Counted from the first letter of the stretch, positions 1-8,761 are shown. The stretch is DNA of 64,000 nt from Hymenobacter fodinae (GCF_004745825.1 NZ_SRLA01000004.1:310001-374000), one strand, 5' to 3'. The notes: generated by a model from the letters alone, not told the origin. Program-made: numbers and translations.

Positions 1-1
1 G

Positions 2-352
2 GCCCCAGACGAAGACACTCTAGGCCTGTTGCCAGCCATGATTACAGATACCACGCTGGAGGCCCCCGACCGCAAAATCATCCTCGATACCAAGTATTAC
101 GCGGCGGCCTTGCGCATGCGCTACGATCAGCAAAAGCTGATTTCGCCCCACCTGTACCAGCTATATGCCTACCTGCAAAACCAGTCGCCCACCGCGGGCC
201 AGCAACTGGAAGGCATCTTGCTTTATCCGGCGGCGACTCAAACCTTGGATGTGCGCTACGCCCTCGGCGGCCACCCCGTGCGCATTGTAACCATTAACCT
301 AGAGCAGCCCTGGCAGCAGATTGCCGCTGATTTGCTAGGCTTGGTGCAATAG
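2..352 (+). CDS. mcrC: McrC-type restriction subunit, C-terminal fragment (cut by window edge)
   Basis: The reading frame is open from the first bases, so only the C-terminal ~116 residues of a longer protein are visible. The stretch LEAPDRKIILDTKYY, followed by KLISPHLYQLYAYL, matches the PD-(D/E)xK nuclease core of McrC: an acidic residue, a strand with IILDTK (the D and K are the catalytic pair) and a following helix. McrC is the nuclease partner of the GTPase McrB in modification-dependent restriction of methylated DNA. The GTPase gene would be expected just upstream and cannot be seen here. An internal ATG exists, but the homology continues upstream of it, so it is not taken as the start. 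Family assignment is fairly secure; specificity is unknown. Confidence 0.8.
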   Translation, partial: APDEDTLGLLPAMITDTTLEAPDRKIILDTKYYAAALRMRYDQQKLISPHLYQLYAYLQNQSPTAGQQLEGILLYPAATQTLDVRYALGGHPVRIVTINLEQPWQQIAADLLGLVQ

Positions 353-417
353 GAGTTTCATTCTTACCGTGCTCGGAATGACAACAGTCGTGAACTGAGA
401 GTAGGCATCTTCGCTGA

Positions 418-425
418 TAAATTTG
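418..425 (+). promoter_or_regulatory. Candidate Bacteroidota -7 box upstream of the first tldD
   Basis: TAAATTTG fits the Bacteroidota -7 consensus TAnnTTTG exactly. It lies inside a near-palindrome, CTGATAAATTTGTCAG (415-430), about 130 bases upstream of the chosen tldD start. No convincing -33 TTTG was seen at the usual distance, so this is a motif match only. Confidence 0.35.
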
Positions 426-555
426 TCAGCTTTTTGACGGTTTGGTTGAAAAAATGCAGCCCTTTAACGGCATTTGCGTCGATTGGTTGCAATTGGCCGG
501 GCTTCTGGCTAAACTTCACCACGCATTTCCTCTCCATCACCAAACTGTTTACCCC

Positions 556-2208
556 TTGAAAAGACGCGACTTCGTAGGCCTGACCGGGCTGGCGACCGGG
601 GCGCTGTGGCTCCCTTCTCTGCCGGGCTTTGGCGAATCCATCCTCGTGGACCCGGCCCGCCTGCTCGAAACCGTAGACCCCGCCGTGAAGAAGCGGATGG
701 CGGATGCGGCCCTGAATGCGGCAAAATCGGCCGGTGCCACCTACGCCGATGTGCGTATCGGGCGCTACCTCAACCAGAGCATTTTCACCCGCGAAAAGCA
801 GGTGCAGAACATTGCCAGCGGCGAAAGCTACGGCGCGGGCGTACGGGTTATTGCTAACGGCACCTGGGGCTTTGCCGCCACTAACATTGTAACCGAGGCA
901 GGCCTAGCCAAGGCCGCCCAGTTGGCCGTGGAAATTGCCAAGGCCAACTCCAAGGTGCAGAAGGAGAAGGTACAGCTGGCCCCGCAGAAAGGCTACGGCG
1001 ACGTTTCCTGGAAAACCCCAATCCAGCGCAACGCCTTTGAGGTGCCGGTGAAAGAGAAAGTAGAGCTGCTGCTGGCGGCCAACGCCAAGGCCCTCGACAA
1101 CGGTGCTAACTTCGTAAACTCCAGCCTGTTCCAGATCAACGAACAGAAGTACTTTGCCAGCACCGACGGCTCCTACATCGACCAGGACGTGCACCGCATA
1201 TGGCCTACGTTCAGCGTAACGGCCATCGACCGCACCTCCGGTAAGTTCCGCTCCCGCGATGCGCTCAGCTCTCCCATGGGCCTGGGCTACGAGTACCTCA
1301 CACCCAAGGCCGCCGACAAAATTGCCGGTCCGCAGGGCACGGGCCTTATCGGCTATAAGCAGAGCTACGATATCTTGGAAGATGCTGCCCTAGCAGCCCA
1401 GCAAGCCAAGGCTAAGCTTACCGCCAAGAGCGTTACAGCTGGCAAGTACGACCTCGTGCTGGACCCCAACCACCTAGGCCTGACCATTCACGAGTCGGTA
1501 GGCCACCCCTTGGAGCTCGACCGCGTGCTGGGCTACGAAGCTAACTACGCTGGCACCTCCTTCGCTACCATGGAGTGGAAAGCCAAGAATATCCCGTACG
1601 GCTCTAAGTACGTGAACATCGTGGCCGACAAGCTGCAAACCGGCTCACTGGGTGCCGTGGGTTACGACGACGAAGGCGTGAAAACCAAGGAGTGGGACCT
1701 AATCAAAGATGGCAAACTGGTTGACTACCAGAAGACCCGCGACCAAGCCCACATCGTCGGCCAGAAAGAATCGGATGGCTGCTCGTACGCCGACTCCTGG
1801 AGCACGGTGCAATTCCAGCGCATGCCCAACGTGAGCCTGCGCCCCGGCAAGGAAAAAATGAGCGTCGACGACATGATTAAGGGCGTGGACAAGGGCATTT
1901 ACATTGCTGGCCGCGGCTCCTTCTCCATCGACCAGCAGCGCTACAACTTCCAGTTTGGGGGCACGGTATTCTACGCCATCGAGAAAGGCAAGATTGCCGG
2001 TCAGCTGGAAGACGTGGCCTACCAGGCTAATACCCAGGAGTTCTGGAACAGCTGCGCCGGTAGCTGCGACCAATCAGACTACCGCCTGTTCGGCTCCTTC
2101 TTCGACGGCAAGGGCCAGCCCTCGCAGGTATCGGCCGTGAGCCACGGCTCGGCCACCACGCGCTTCAACGCCGTGAACGTGATTAACACCGCTCGCAAAA
2201 TCAGCTAA
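556..2208 (+). CDS. tldD: TldD-family zinc metalloprotease with Tat-like signal, copy 1
   Basis: A 550-residue protein of the TldD/PmbA (U62) family. Visible marks are the zinc motif HESVGH (H312, E313, H317) and a C-terminal NSCAGSCDQ segment typical of TldD. TldD with TldE degrades unfolded peptides and matures some ribosomal peptides. I chose a TTG start at 556 because the protein then begins KRRDFVGLTGLATGALW, a twin-arginine-like signal (RR followed by a hydrophobic stretch), and because copy 2 begins identically at its own TTG; in-frame codons back to 442 have no counterpart there. E. coli TldD is cytoplasmic and has no such signal. tldE follows after 21 bases, so co-expression is likely. 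By eye it is very close to copy 2 at 3654, roughly four residues in five identical. Confidence 0.88.
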   Translation: MKRRDFVGLTGLATGALWLPSLPGFGESILVDPARLLETVDPAVKKRMADAALNAAKSAGATYADVRIGRYLNQSIFTREKQVQNIASGESYGAGVRVIANGTWGFAATNIVTEAGLAKAAQLAVEIAKANSKVQKEKVQLAPQKGYGDVSWKTPIQRNAFEVPVKEKVELLLAANAKALDNGANFVNSSLFQINEQKYFASTDGSYIDQDVHRIWPTFSVTAIDRTSGKFRSRDALSSPMGLGYEYLTPKAADKIAGPQGTGLIGYKQSYDILEDAALAAQQAKAKLTAKSVTAGKYDLVLDPNHLGLTIHESVGHPLELDRVLGYEANYAGTSFATMEWKAKNIPYGSKYVNIVADKLQTGSLGAVGYDDEGVKTKEWDLIKDGKLVDYQKTRDQAHIVGQKESDGCSYADSWSTVQFQRMPNVSLRPGKEKMSVDDMIKGVDKGIYIAGRGSFSIDQQRYNFQFGGTVFYAIEKGKIAGQLEDVAYQANTQEFWNSCAGSCDQSDYRLFGSFFDGKGQPSQVSAVSHGSATTRFNAVNVINTARKIS

Positions 2209-2229
2209 TTACTCGCATCAACTTCCGCA

Positions 2230-3564
2230 ATGGCAATACTTTCCAAAGACGAATCCCAGGCCATCCTCAAGAAGGTCCTGAGCTTTAGCACCGCCGATGA
2301 GTGCGAGGCAACCTTAACCGGCTCAACGGGCGGCAACGTGCGCTCGGCCCGCAACTCCATCAGCACCAGCGGCGGCGTCGATAACGTGTCGCTAGCCGTA
2401 GAAGCGCGCTTCGGTAAGCGCAGCGGTGTGGCTACCTGCAATGAGTTTGACGATGCCACCCTGCGCCGCTGCGTACAGCGCGCCGAGGAAATTGCCCGTC
2501 TCGCCCCCGAAAGCCCCGAGTACATGCCCCTGCTCGGCCCGCAGAAATATCTAGAGTCGCCGCAGGCATTTGCCAAAAGCACCGCCGACATCACGCCCGC
2601 CTACCGCGCCCAGCAAGTGGGCGCCAGCATGAAAATCTGCGACGAGAAGAAGCTGACTTCAGCGGCTTTCCTCAACGACTCGGCCGGGTTTGTGGCCAAG
2701 CGCAACAACAAGGGCCTGGAGGCCTACCAGCAGCGCAGTGGCCTAGAGTTCAGCATTACGGTGCGTACGCCCGACGGAACCGGCTCAGGCTACGCCACCG
2801 CCGACTACAACGATGCCAGCAAGTTTGACGCCGCCCGCCTGACTCAGATTGCCGCCGATAAGGCTTCTGGCTCGCGCAACGCAAAGGCCTTGGAACCCGG
2901 CAAGTACACCGTGATTCTGGAGCCCGCGGCCCTGGTAGCCAACACCGATGCCTCCCTGATGCAGGCCCTGATGGGTGCCCTCGACGCTCGCAACGCCGAT
3001 GAAGGCCGCTCGTTCCTGAGTAAAAAGGGAGGTGGCAACCGCAAGGGCGAAAAGCTCTTTGACGAGCGCGTGACCATCTACTCCGACCCCACCAACCCGG
3101 AAGTGGCCGACTTGACTTTCTCCGGCGACGGCCGGCCCCAGCAGAAAGTAACCTGGATTGAGAAGGGCGTAGTGAAGAACCTGTACGCCACACGTTACTG
3201 GGCGCAGAAGAACAACATTCCGGACCTGCCCCGCCCGGGCGGCTGGATTATGGAAGGGGGAACCCAAAGCACCGCCGACCTCATCAAGGGCACCCAGCGC
3301 GGCATTCTGGTAACGCGCCTGTGGTACATCCGTCCCGTTGACCCCCAGACCCTGCTTTACACGGGCCTCACCCGCGACGGAACCTTCTACATCGAGAACG
3401 GCAAGATCAAGCACCCGGTGAAGAACTTCCGCTTCAACGAGTCGCCCATTATCATGCTCAACAACCTGGAAGCCATTGGTAAGCCCGTGCGCGTGGGCGG
3501 CAACTTGGTGCCCCCGCTCAAAATCCGGGACTTCACCTTCACCAGCTTGTCTGACGCCGTCTAG
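2230..3564 (+). CDS. tldE: TldE/PmbA-family partner of TldD, copy 1
   Basis: A 444-residue TldE/PmbA-like protein. It shares the overall TldD/PmbA fold pattern, with a conserved C-terminal part (FIxxGxxxxxDLIKGTQRGILVTRLWYIR, then HPVKNFRFNESP), but lacks the HExxxH zinc motif, as expected for the non-catalytic partner. It starts with MAILSKDE and shows no signal peptide, unlike the TldD encoded 21 bases upstream. In characterised systems TldD and TldE form a heterodimer with the active site in TldD. A second closely related copy lies at 5407-6732. Family assignment is secure; substrate is unknown. Confidence 0.87.
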   Translation: MAILSKDESQAILKKVLSFSTADECEATLTGSTGGNVRSARNSISTSGGVDNVSLAVEARFGKRSGVATCNEFDDATLRRCVQRAEEIARLAPESPEYMPLLGPQKYLESPQAFAKSTADITPAYRAQQVGASMKICDEKKLTSAAFLNDSAGFVAKRNNKGLEAYQQRSGLEFSITVRTPDGTGSGYATADYNDASKFDAARLTQIAADKASGSRNAKALEPGKYTVILEPAALVANTDASLMQALMGALDARNADEGRSFLSKKGGGNRKGEKLFDERVTIYSDPTNPEVADLTFSGDGRPQQKVTWIEKGVVKNLYATRYWAQKNNIPDLPRPGGWIMEGGTQSTADLIKGTQRGILVTRLWYIRPVDPQTLLYTGLTRDGTFYIENGKIKHPVKNFRFNESPIIMLNNLEAIGKPVRVGGNLVPPLKIRDFTFTSLSDAV

Positions 3565-3571
3565 GCCAGTA

Positions 3572-3616
3572 CTCCTCCCCCAGCCCTTCCATCCTAGCGA
3601 GGGGCTGGGGGTGGAG
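3572..3616. terminator. GC-rich hairpin between the two tldDE pairs
   Basis: CCCCCAGCCC (3577-3586) pairs with GGGCTGGGGG (3602-3611), and after one mismatch four more pairs extend the stem outward. It sits just after the first tldE stop and before the second tldD. There is no run of T after it, so it may be a weak terminator or an mRNA-stability hairpin that separates the two pairs. Confidence 0.55.
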
Positions 3617-3653
3617 TCACTACAATTATCTACACATCCAAACCTGTACTCTC

Positions 3654-5306
3654 TTGAAAAGACGTGATTTTGTGGGCCTGACTGGCCTAGCGACCGGGGC
3701 GCTGTGGCTGCCTTCCATTCCGGGCTTCAGCGGAACGCTGGTTGATCCGGCCCAACTGTTAGAGCAAGGCGTGGATGTAGCGGTAAAGAAGCGCCTGGCC
3801 GATGCAGCCCTAAATGCCGCCAAAGCCGCCGGTGCTACCTACACCGACGTTCGGATTGGCCGCTACCTCAACCAAGGTGTTTTCACCCGCGAAAAGCAGG
3901 TGCAGAATATTGCCAGCACGGAAAGTTATGGTGCCGGTATTCGGGTTATTGCCAACGGTACGTGGGGCTTTGCCGCCACCAACATCGTGACCGAGGCAGG
4001 CCTAGCCAAGGCCGCCCAGTTGGCCGTGGAAATTGCCAAGGCCAACTCCAAGGTGCAGAAAGAGAAGGTGCAGTTGGCTCCGCAGAAAGGCTACGGCGAG
4101 GTTTCCTGGAAGGCCCCTATCAAGCAAAACGCCTTTGAGGTACCGATCAAGGATAAGGTAGACTTGCTGCTGGCCGCCAATGCTAAAGCTCTGGAAAACG
4201 GCGCCAGCTTCGTAAACTCGGTGCTGTTCCAGGTGAATGAGCAGAAGTACTTTGCCAGCACCGATGGCTCTTACATCGACCAGGATATTCACCGGATTTA
4301 CCCCACGTTTGGCGTAACGGTAGTTGACCGCGCCTCCGGTAAGTTCCGCAGCCGTCAGTCATTGAGCTCCCCCATGGGCCTGGGCTACGAATACCTCACG
4401 CCCCGCGCCGAGGACAAAGTAGCAGGCCCCGCCGGCTCTGATGTTATTGGCTACAAGTACAGCTACGACATGCTGGAGGACGCCGCCCGCGCCGCCAAGC
4501 AAGCTAAGGAGAAACTGACGGCCAAATCGGTAACGCCCGGCAAGTACGACCTCGTGCTTGATCCGCACCACTTGGGCCTGACCATTCACGAATCGGTAGG
4601 CCACCCCCTGGAGCTTGACCGGGTAATGGGCTACGAAGCCAACTACGCCGGCACCTCCTTCGCTACGCTGGAGTGGAAGGCCAAGAACATTCCCTACGGC
4701 TCCAAGCAGGTGAACATTGTGGCCGACAAGCTACAGCCCGGCTCGCTGGGCGCAGTGGGCTACGACGACGAAGGCGTGAAAACCAAGGAATGGAACCTGA
4801 TTGAGCAGGGCAAGCTCGTGAACTACGAGAAAATCCGTGACCAGGCTCACATCGTCGGCCAGACGGAATCGGATGGGTGCTGCTACTCTCAGTCGTGGAG
4901 TGACGTGCAGTTCCAGCGCATGCCCAACGTGAGCCTGAAGCCTAGCCCCACCAAGATGAGCGTGGACGAATTGGTAAAAGGCGTTGATAAAGGCATCTAT
5001 ATTGCCGGTAACGGCTCCTTCTCCATTGACCAGCAGCGCTATAATTCGCAGTTCGGTGGCCAGGTGTTCTATGCCATTGAGAAGGGCAAGATTGCGGGCA
5101 TGCTTGAAGATGTGGCCTACCAGACCAACACGCTGGAATTCTGGAACAGCTGCGCCGGTAGCTGCGACCAATCAGACTACCGGTTCGCGGGCTTCTTCAA
5201 CGATGGTAAGGGGCAGCCTTCCCAAAGCTCGGCGGTAAGCCACGGCTCGGCCACCACGCGCTTCAACGCCGTGAACGTGATTAACACCGCCCGCAAGATT
5301 GGCTAG
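3654..5306 (+). CDS. tldD: TldD-family zinc metalloprotease with Tat-like signal, copy 2
   Basis: A 550-residue paralogue of the TldD at 556, of identical length with the zinc motif HESVGH at the same residues (H312, E313, H317) and the same NSCAGSCDQSDYR C-terminal segment. The TTG start gives KRRDFVGLTGLATGALWLPS, again a twin-arginine-type signal. Differences from copy 1 are scattered, mostly conservative, and concentrated just after the signal and around residues 240-290, so this is an old duplication with both copies kept functional rather than a recent one. tldE copy 2 follows after 100 bases that contain a strong hairpin. Predicted role: peptide degradation or maturation with its TldE partner, possibly after export. 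Confidence 0.88.
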   Translation: MKRRDFVGLTGLATGALWLPSIPGFSGTLVDPAQLLEQGVDVAVKKRLADAALNAAKAAGATYTDVRIGRYLNQGVFTREKQVQNIASTESYGAGIRVIANGTWGFAATNIVTEAGLAKAAQLAVEIAKANSKVQKEKVQLAPQKGYGEVSWKAPIKQNAFEVPIKDKVDLLLAANAKALENGASFVNSVLFQVNEQKYFASTDGSYIDQDIHRIYPTFGVTVVDRASGKFRSRQSLSSPMGLGYEYLTPRAEDKVAGPAGSDVIGYKYSYDMLEDAARAAKQAKEKLTAKSVTPGKYDLVLDPHHLGLTIHESVGHPLELDRVMGYEANYAGTSFATLEWKAKNIPYGSKQVNIVADKLQPGSLGAVGYDDEGVKTKEWNLIEQGKLVNYEKIRDQAHIVGQTESDGCCYSQSWSDVQFQRMPNVSLKPSPTKMSVDELVKGVDKGIYIAGNGSFSIDQQRYNSQFGGQVFYAIEKGKIAGMLEDVAYQTNTLEFWNSCAGSCDQSDYRFAGFFNDGKGQPSQSSAVSHGSATTRFNAVNVINTARKIG

Positions 5307-5316
5307 GCCACTTCAG

Positions 5317-5367
5317 CCTAGCATTCCGAGTATTTTGCGCAGCAAGCAGAATACTCGGAATGCTAGG
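5317..5367. repeat. Perfect 18-bp inverted repeat between tldD and tldE (copy 2)
   Basis: The arm CCTAGCATTCCGAGTATT (5317-5334) is the exact reverse complement of 5350-5367, with a 15-base loop. It lies inside what should be one transcript, between the second tldD stop and its tldE start, and has no T run on the plus strand. It may act as an attenuator or as an mRNA-processing or stability element that sets the TldD:TldE ratio. The first pair has no equivalent hairpin. Confidence 0.75.
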
Positions 5368-5406
5368 TGAGGCAGCCCGTCTCCACATCAGAAATCAGTT
5401 CATCAA

Positions 5407-6732
5407 ATGGCGATACTTTCCAAAGACGAAGCCCAAGCTATTCTGAAGAAGGTGCTGATTTTCAGCACTGCCGACGAGTGCCAGGCCAACCTGAACGGGC
5501 GCACGGTGGGCAACATCCGTTACGCCCGCAACAACGTGAGCACGGCCGGCCTGTCCGACAACATTTCCATGGTGGTAGAATCTCGGTTCGGCAAGCGCAG
5601 TGGCGTGGCTACCTGCAACCAGTTCGACGATGCCACCCTGCGCCGCTGCGTGCAGCGGGCCGAGGAAATTGCCCGCCTTGCCCCCGAAGACCCCGAATAC
5701 ATGCCCCTGCTGGGGCCGCAGCAGTACCTCACGCCCGTTAGCTATGCAGCTAGCACCGCCGCCATCAAGCCCGACTACCGGGCCCAGGTGGCTGCCGACA
5801 GCATAGGCCTAGCGGTAGGCAAACAGCTAACGGCTGCTGGCTACCTCGAAGACGGCGCTTACTTTCAGGCCATGCGCAACAGCAAGGGCCTCGAGGCCTA
5901 CCAGCAAAGCACCGGCCTAGACTTCTCCGTGACGGTGCGCACGCCCGACGGCACCGGCTCGGGCTATGCCGTAGCCGACTTTACCGACGTTTCGAAGTTC
6001 AACGCCAAGGCCCTGACCCAGATTGCAGTAGACAAGGCTGCTGGTTCGCGCAACGCCAAAGCTTTGGAACCCGGCAAGTATACCGTGATTCTGGAGCCTG
6101 CGGCCCTGGTTTCGGATGAGGGCTTGCTTAACAACCTGATCTACTCCTTCGGGGCCCGCGAGGCTGACGAAGGCCGCTCCTTCCTGAGCAAAAAGGGCGG
6201 CGGTAACCGCAAGGGCGAAAAGCTCTTCGACTCGCGCATCAGCATTTACTCCGATCCTCTCAATGCCCAGGCGCCTAGCTCGGTGTTTGACGGGGAGGGC
6301 CTGCCGGTGAAGCGTATGAACTGGGTGGAGAAGGGCGTGGTCAAGAACCTGTACTACTCCCGCTACTGGGCCCAGAAGAACGGCGTTGAGCCTACGGCAT
6401 TTTCCGGCAACTTCATTATGGAAGGCGGCACGCAAAGCGTGCAAGACCTGATCAAGAGTACCGAAAAAGGCATCTTAGTGACGCGCCTGTGGTACATCCG
6501 CGACGTGGACCCGCAGACGCTGCTGTTCACCGGCCTCACCCGCGACGGAACGTTCTACATTGAGAACGGCAAGATCAAGCACCCGGTGAAGAACTTCCGC
6601 TTCAACGAAAGCCCCGTGATTATGCTCAATAACATTGAGGCCATCGGGCGCCCGCAACGGCTGGGCGGCAACTTGGTGCCCCCGCTTAAAATTCGGGACT
6701 TTACCTTCACCAGCCTCTCCGACGCAGTATAA
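5407..6732 (+). CDS. tldE: TldE/PmbA-family partner of TldD, copy 2
   Basis: A 441-residue TldE/PmbA-like protein, three residues shorter than and closely similar to copy 1. It begins MAILSKDEAQAILKKVL as copy 1 does and ends with the same KIRDFTFTSLSDAV. No HExxxH motif and no signal peptide are present. It differs most from copy 1 around residues 230-310. The pairing order tldD-tldE is preserved, so the whole two-gene unit was duplicated. Expected to form a complex with the adjacent TldD, though cross-pairing with the other copy is possible. Confidence 0.87.
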   Translation: MAILSKDEAQAILKKVLIFSTADECQANLNGRTVGNIRYARNNVSTAGLSDNISMVVESRFGKRSGVATCNQFDDATLRRCVQRAEEIARLAPEDPEYMPLLGPQQYLTPVSYAASTAAIKPDYRAQVAADSIGLAVGKQLTAAGYLEDGAYFQAMRNSKGLEAYQQSTGLDFSVTVRTPDGTGSGYAVADFTDVSKFNAKALTQIAVDKAAGSRNAKALEPGKYTVILEPAALVSDEGLLNNLIYSFGAREADEGRSFLSKKGGGNRKGEKLFDSRISIYSDPLNAQAPSSVFDGEGLPVKRMNWVEKGVVKNLYYSRYWAQKNGVEPTAFSGNFIMEGGTQSVQDLIKSTEKGILVTRLWYIRDVDPQTLLFTGLTRDGTFYIENGKIKHPVKNFRFNESPVIMLNNIEAIGRPQRLGGNLVPPLKIRDFTFTSLSDAV

Positions 6733-6737
6733 GCAAC

Positions 6738-6822
6738 GCGGTCGTTCTGAGGATGCGAGCAACTTGACAGATAGCCTAGCCTAGAGCCTACATCATGTTT
6801 TTCGCGTCCTTGAAATGACCGC
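6738..6822. repeat. Imperfect inverted repeat downstream of tldE copy 2
   Basis: GCGGTCGTTCTGAGGATGCG at 6738 onward is similar in inverted orientation to TTCGCGTCCTTGAAATGACCGC (6801-6822), with several mismatches. It resembles the short dispersed GTCATTCTGAGG-type intergenic repeats seen in this group. It could form a large hairpin after tldE and may serve as a transcription end. Confidence 0.4.
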
Positions 6823-6853
6823 TCAGCTTTCCTTATGGGGTACCTTTCTACCC

Positions 6854-7141
6854 ATGCAAGACGCTATTCTCGACCTCGTTCGGCAAGCGCACGCCCTCAC
6901 AGAGTCTGCGGCAGTTGCAACAACAGACCCTACAACCCGCAAGCAATTCGTGTTGGCTGACTTGTCCCTGCACTTGGTGCAGGCCGCTCTGCGTCATGAG
7001 CAGCCCGTTCCTGAAGAGTTGAAGCGCTATCTGTTTAGCGTCCTGACTGTATGTGATGGTTTCGTGCCAGACCTAGACCTTAAGGCAATGGCGAATGCAG
7101 TACTGCCACTGCCGGCCGAACAGGCACCTCTGCCTGTGTAA
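6854..7141 (+). CDS. Small protein of unknown function
   Basis: A 95-residue acidic, largely helical protein starting MQDAILDLVRQAHALTESA. I do not recognise a family. No signal peptide, membrane segment or metal motif is visible. A start 39 bases upstream (6815) is possible, but that region overlaps the inverted repeat at 6738-6822, so the internal ATG is preferred. Gene-like codon use and lack of any overlapping gene support a real product. It stands alone between tldE and a convergent barrel gene. Confidence 0.5.
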   Translation: MQDAILDLVRQAHALTESAAVATTDPTTRKQFVLADLSLHLVQAALRHEQPVPEELKRYLFSVLTVCDGFVPDLDLKAMANAVLPLPAEQAPLPV

Positions 7142-7284
7142 TTAGGAAGTGCATTACACAGGCAAGAGCAATACTTGCGTTGCCCGTTACCTTTACTGAA
7201 AGTGGCCTAGGCCGCTTTTCCGTGGGCTATTCTTCGCTTACTTATCCGGCAGCATGTTTATCCCATGGCCACTACCCTAGGCCA

Positions 7285-7881
7285 CTACTTGCCAAACTGC
7301 AGGGCGGCGTAGGCCTGTATCACGCGGTTTTTGAGGCGCGGGTCGTTGGTGCCACTGATGTTTTTCACGTCATTAATGTCGTTGACGCCGGCATTGAAAC
7401 GGCCTCCTATCAGTAGGTTGCCCAGCTTGAGGCCGCCACCAGCACAGAGGCTTAGGTCGCCGCGTTTATAGTCACTGTACGGCCCGTTGCCAGAAGCCGA
7501 GGTGCTCAGCTTGCCATCCGCTTCCTGCCGAAGCAATACCCCAAATTGCGGCCCAGCCTCCACGAACACAGGCCCAATAGTCACCTTGGCCAAGACGGGC
7601 ACATTCAGATAGTGCAACTTGGTGTCGTAGTTGCTGAAGTTGTCTTTGAATGACGCGCCTTGCAGGGAGTACAGCAGCTCGGGCTGAATGGAAAGGGGGC
7701 CTAGCAGCTTAGCCTCGTAAAAAATACCCGCGTGGTAATACGTCTTGTACTTGGTGGAAGTGGCTCCTAGGTCCTGGCCATCGAGTACGGCGGCGTTGAT
7801 GCCGGCTTTCACGCCCAGCTGAGCGTGGGCAGTGCTAGCGGCCAGTAGCAAGGCCAGCACGAACAGGAGGGTTTGTTTCAT
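7285..7881 (-). CDS. Secreted outer-membrane beta-barrel protein (PorT-like fold)
   Basis: A 198-residue protein with a clear signal peptide (MKQTLLFVLALLLAASTAHA, then QLGVKAGIN). The mature part has the alternating strand pattern of the Bacteroidota small barrel family (GVKAGINAA, YHAGIFYEAKL, LSIQPELLYSLQGA, LHYLNVPVLAK, FVEAGPQFGVLL, LSLCAGGGLKL, LLIGGRFNAG), ending in an aromatic-containing strand. The ATG at 7881 is chosen because the signal peptide starts there; an upstream in-frame extension adds unconvincing residues. Function is not predictable beyond outer-membrane location. Confidence 0.8.
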   Translation of the reverse strand: MKQTLLFVLALLLAASTAHAQLGVKAGINAAVLDGQDLGATSTKYKTYYHAGIFYEAKLLGPLSIQPELLYSLQGASFKDNFSNYDTKLHYLNVPVLAKVTIGPVFVEAGPQFGVLLRQEADGKLSTSASGNGPYSDYKRGDLSLCAGGGLKLGNLLIGGRFNAGVNDINDVKNISGTNDPRLKNRVIQAYAALQFGK

Positions 7882-8073
7882 AGCGCAACGGTGCAGGGTA
7901 GTTAAACAAGATTTTTTTGGATCTAACGAAAAACCCACCCCTAAGTATACGTTTGCTAGCCAGGGAAAAGAGTTTTTTCCTCCGCTGGAGGCTAATATTT
8001 CGGAGTTACTCGCCTACTTAAGCCACCTTACTGTTTCGTTCCGCGTCCTTTCCCGGTCTCTACCTTCCATTCT

Positions 8074-8697
8074 GTGCCCGCTTCGTTCACTTTCGTGCGT
8101 CTGCAATACCACTCCGGCGACTGGGACGCCGTGGATGAGCGGATGCCCGCCAACTTGCTGCATTCCCTAGTGCAATACACCAAGGTGCCCGTCAACCCCA
8201 AGGAAAAGGTCGTGGCGCTCGATTCGCCGGAGCTGTTTCGCTACCCGTTCTGCTACCTCTCGGGGCACCGGCTAGTGCAATTTTCGGCGGCCGAGCGCAA
8301 AAACTTCGAGCAGTACGTGCGTGGGGGCGGGTTCGTGTTTGTGGATGATTGCAACCACGACATCGACGGACTCTTTGCCCGCTCTTTCGAGGAGCAGATG
8401 CGCGTGTGCTTCGGGGCTTCGGCCCTCAAAAAGCTACCCAAAACGCATCCTATCTACTCGCAATTTTTCAAGTTTCCGGAGGGCCCGCCCAACACGGGCT
8501 TCGAGCTCAATGGCTGGGGTGATGACCTGGTGCACGACTACCTCAAGGGCATCGAAATCAACGGCCGCCTCGGGGTGCTCTACTCCAACAAAGACTACGG
8601 CTGCGAGTGGGACTACGACTTCCGCAACAAGCGCTTCCTGGCCGAAGACAACACCAAATTCGGCGTGAATATTTTGCTGTATGCGCTAACCGCCTGA
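8074..8697 (+). CDS. DUF4159 domain protein at the head of a MoxR/BatA-type cluster
   Basis: A 207-residue protein matching the DUF4159 pattern: FTFVRLQYHSGDWD near the start, a central GGGFVFVDDCNHD segment and a terminal FGVNILLYALTA. DUF4159 resembles a glutamine-amidotransferase-like alpha/beta fold and is often encoded beside MoxR and DUF58 genes, as here. Start is a GTG; no better start was seen. No signal peptide is visible, unlike many DUF4159 proteins that are exported, so either the true N-terminus is longer or this one is cytoplasmic. The MoxR gene follows 64 bases downstream. Confidence 0.75.
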   Translation: MPASFTFVRLQYHSGDWDAVDERMPANLLHSLVQYTKVPVNPKEKVVALDSPELFRYPFCYLSGHRLVQFSAAERKNFEQYVRGGGFVFVDDCNHDIDGLFARSFEEQMRVCFGASALKKLPKTHPIYSQFFKFPEGPPNTGFELNGWGDDLVHDYLKGIEINGRLGVLYSNKDYGCEWDYDFRNKRFLAEDNTKFGVNILLYALTA

Positions 8698-8761
8698 TCC
8701 AACAGATTACCCTTTTTCCTCCTGGCACTCCTCCGTGGAAATTCGCGGAAACAACAGACAC

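Noticed and set aside
904..2073. Long open frames on the minus strand opposite tldD
   Set aside because: They mirror the codon bias of a G+C-rich gene, match no family and lie fully inside a conserved TldD frame.
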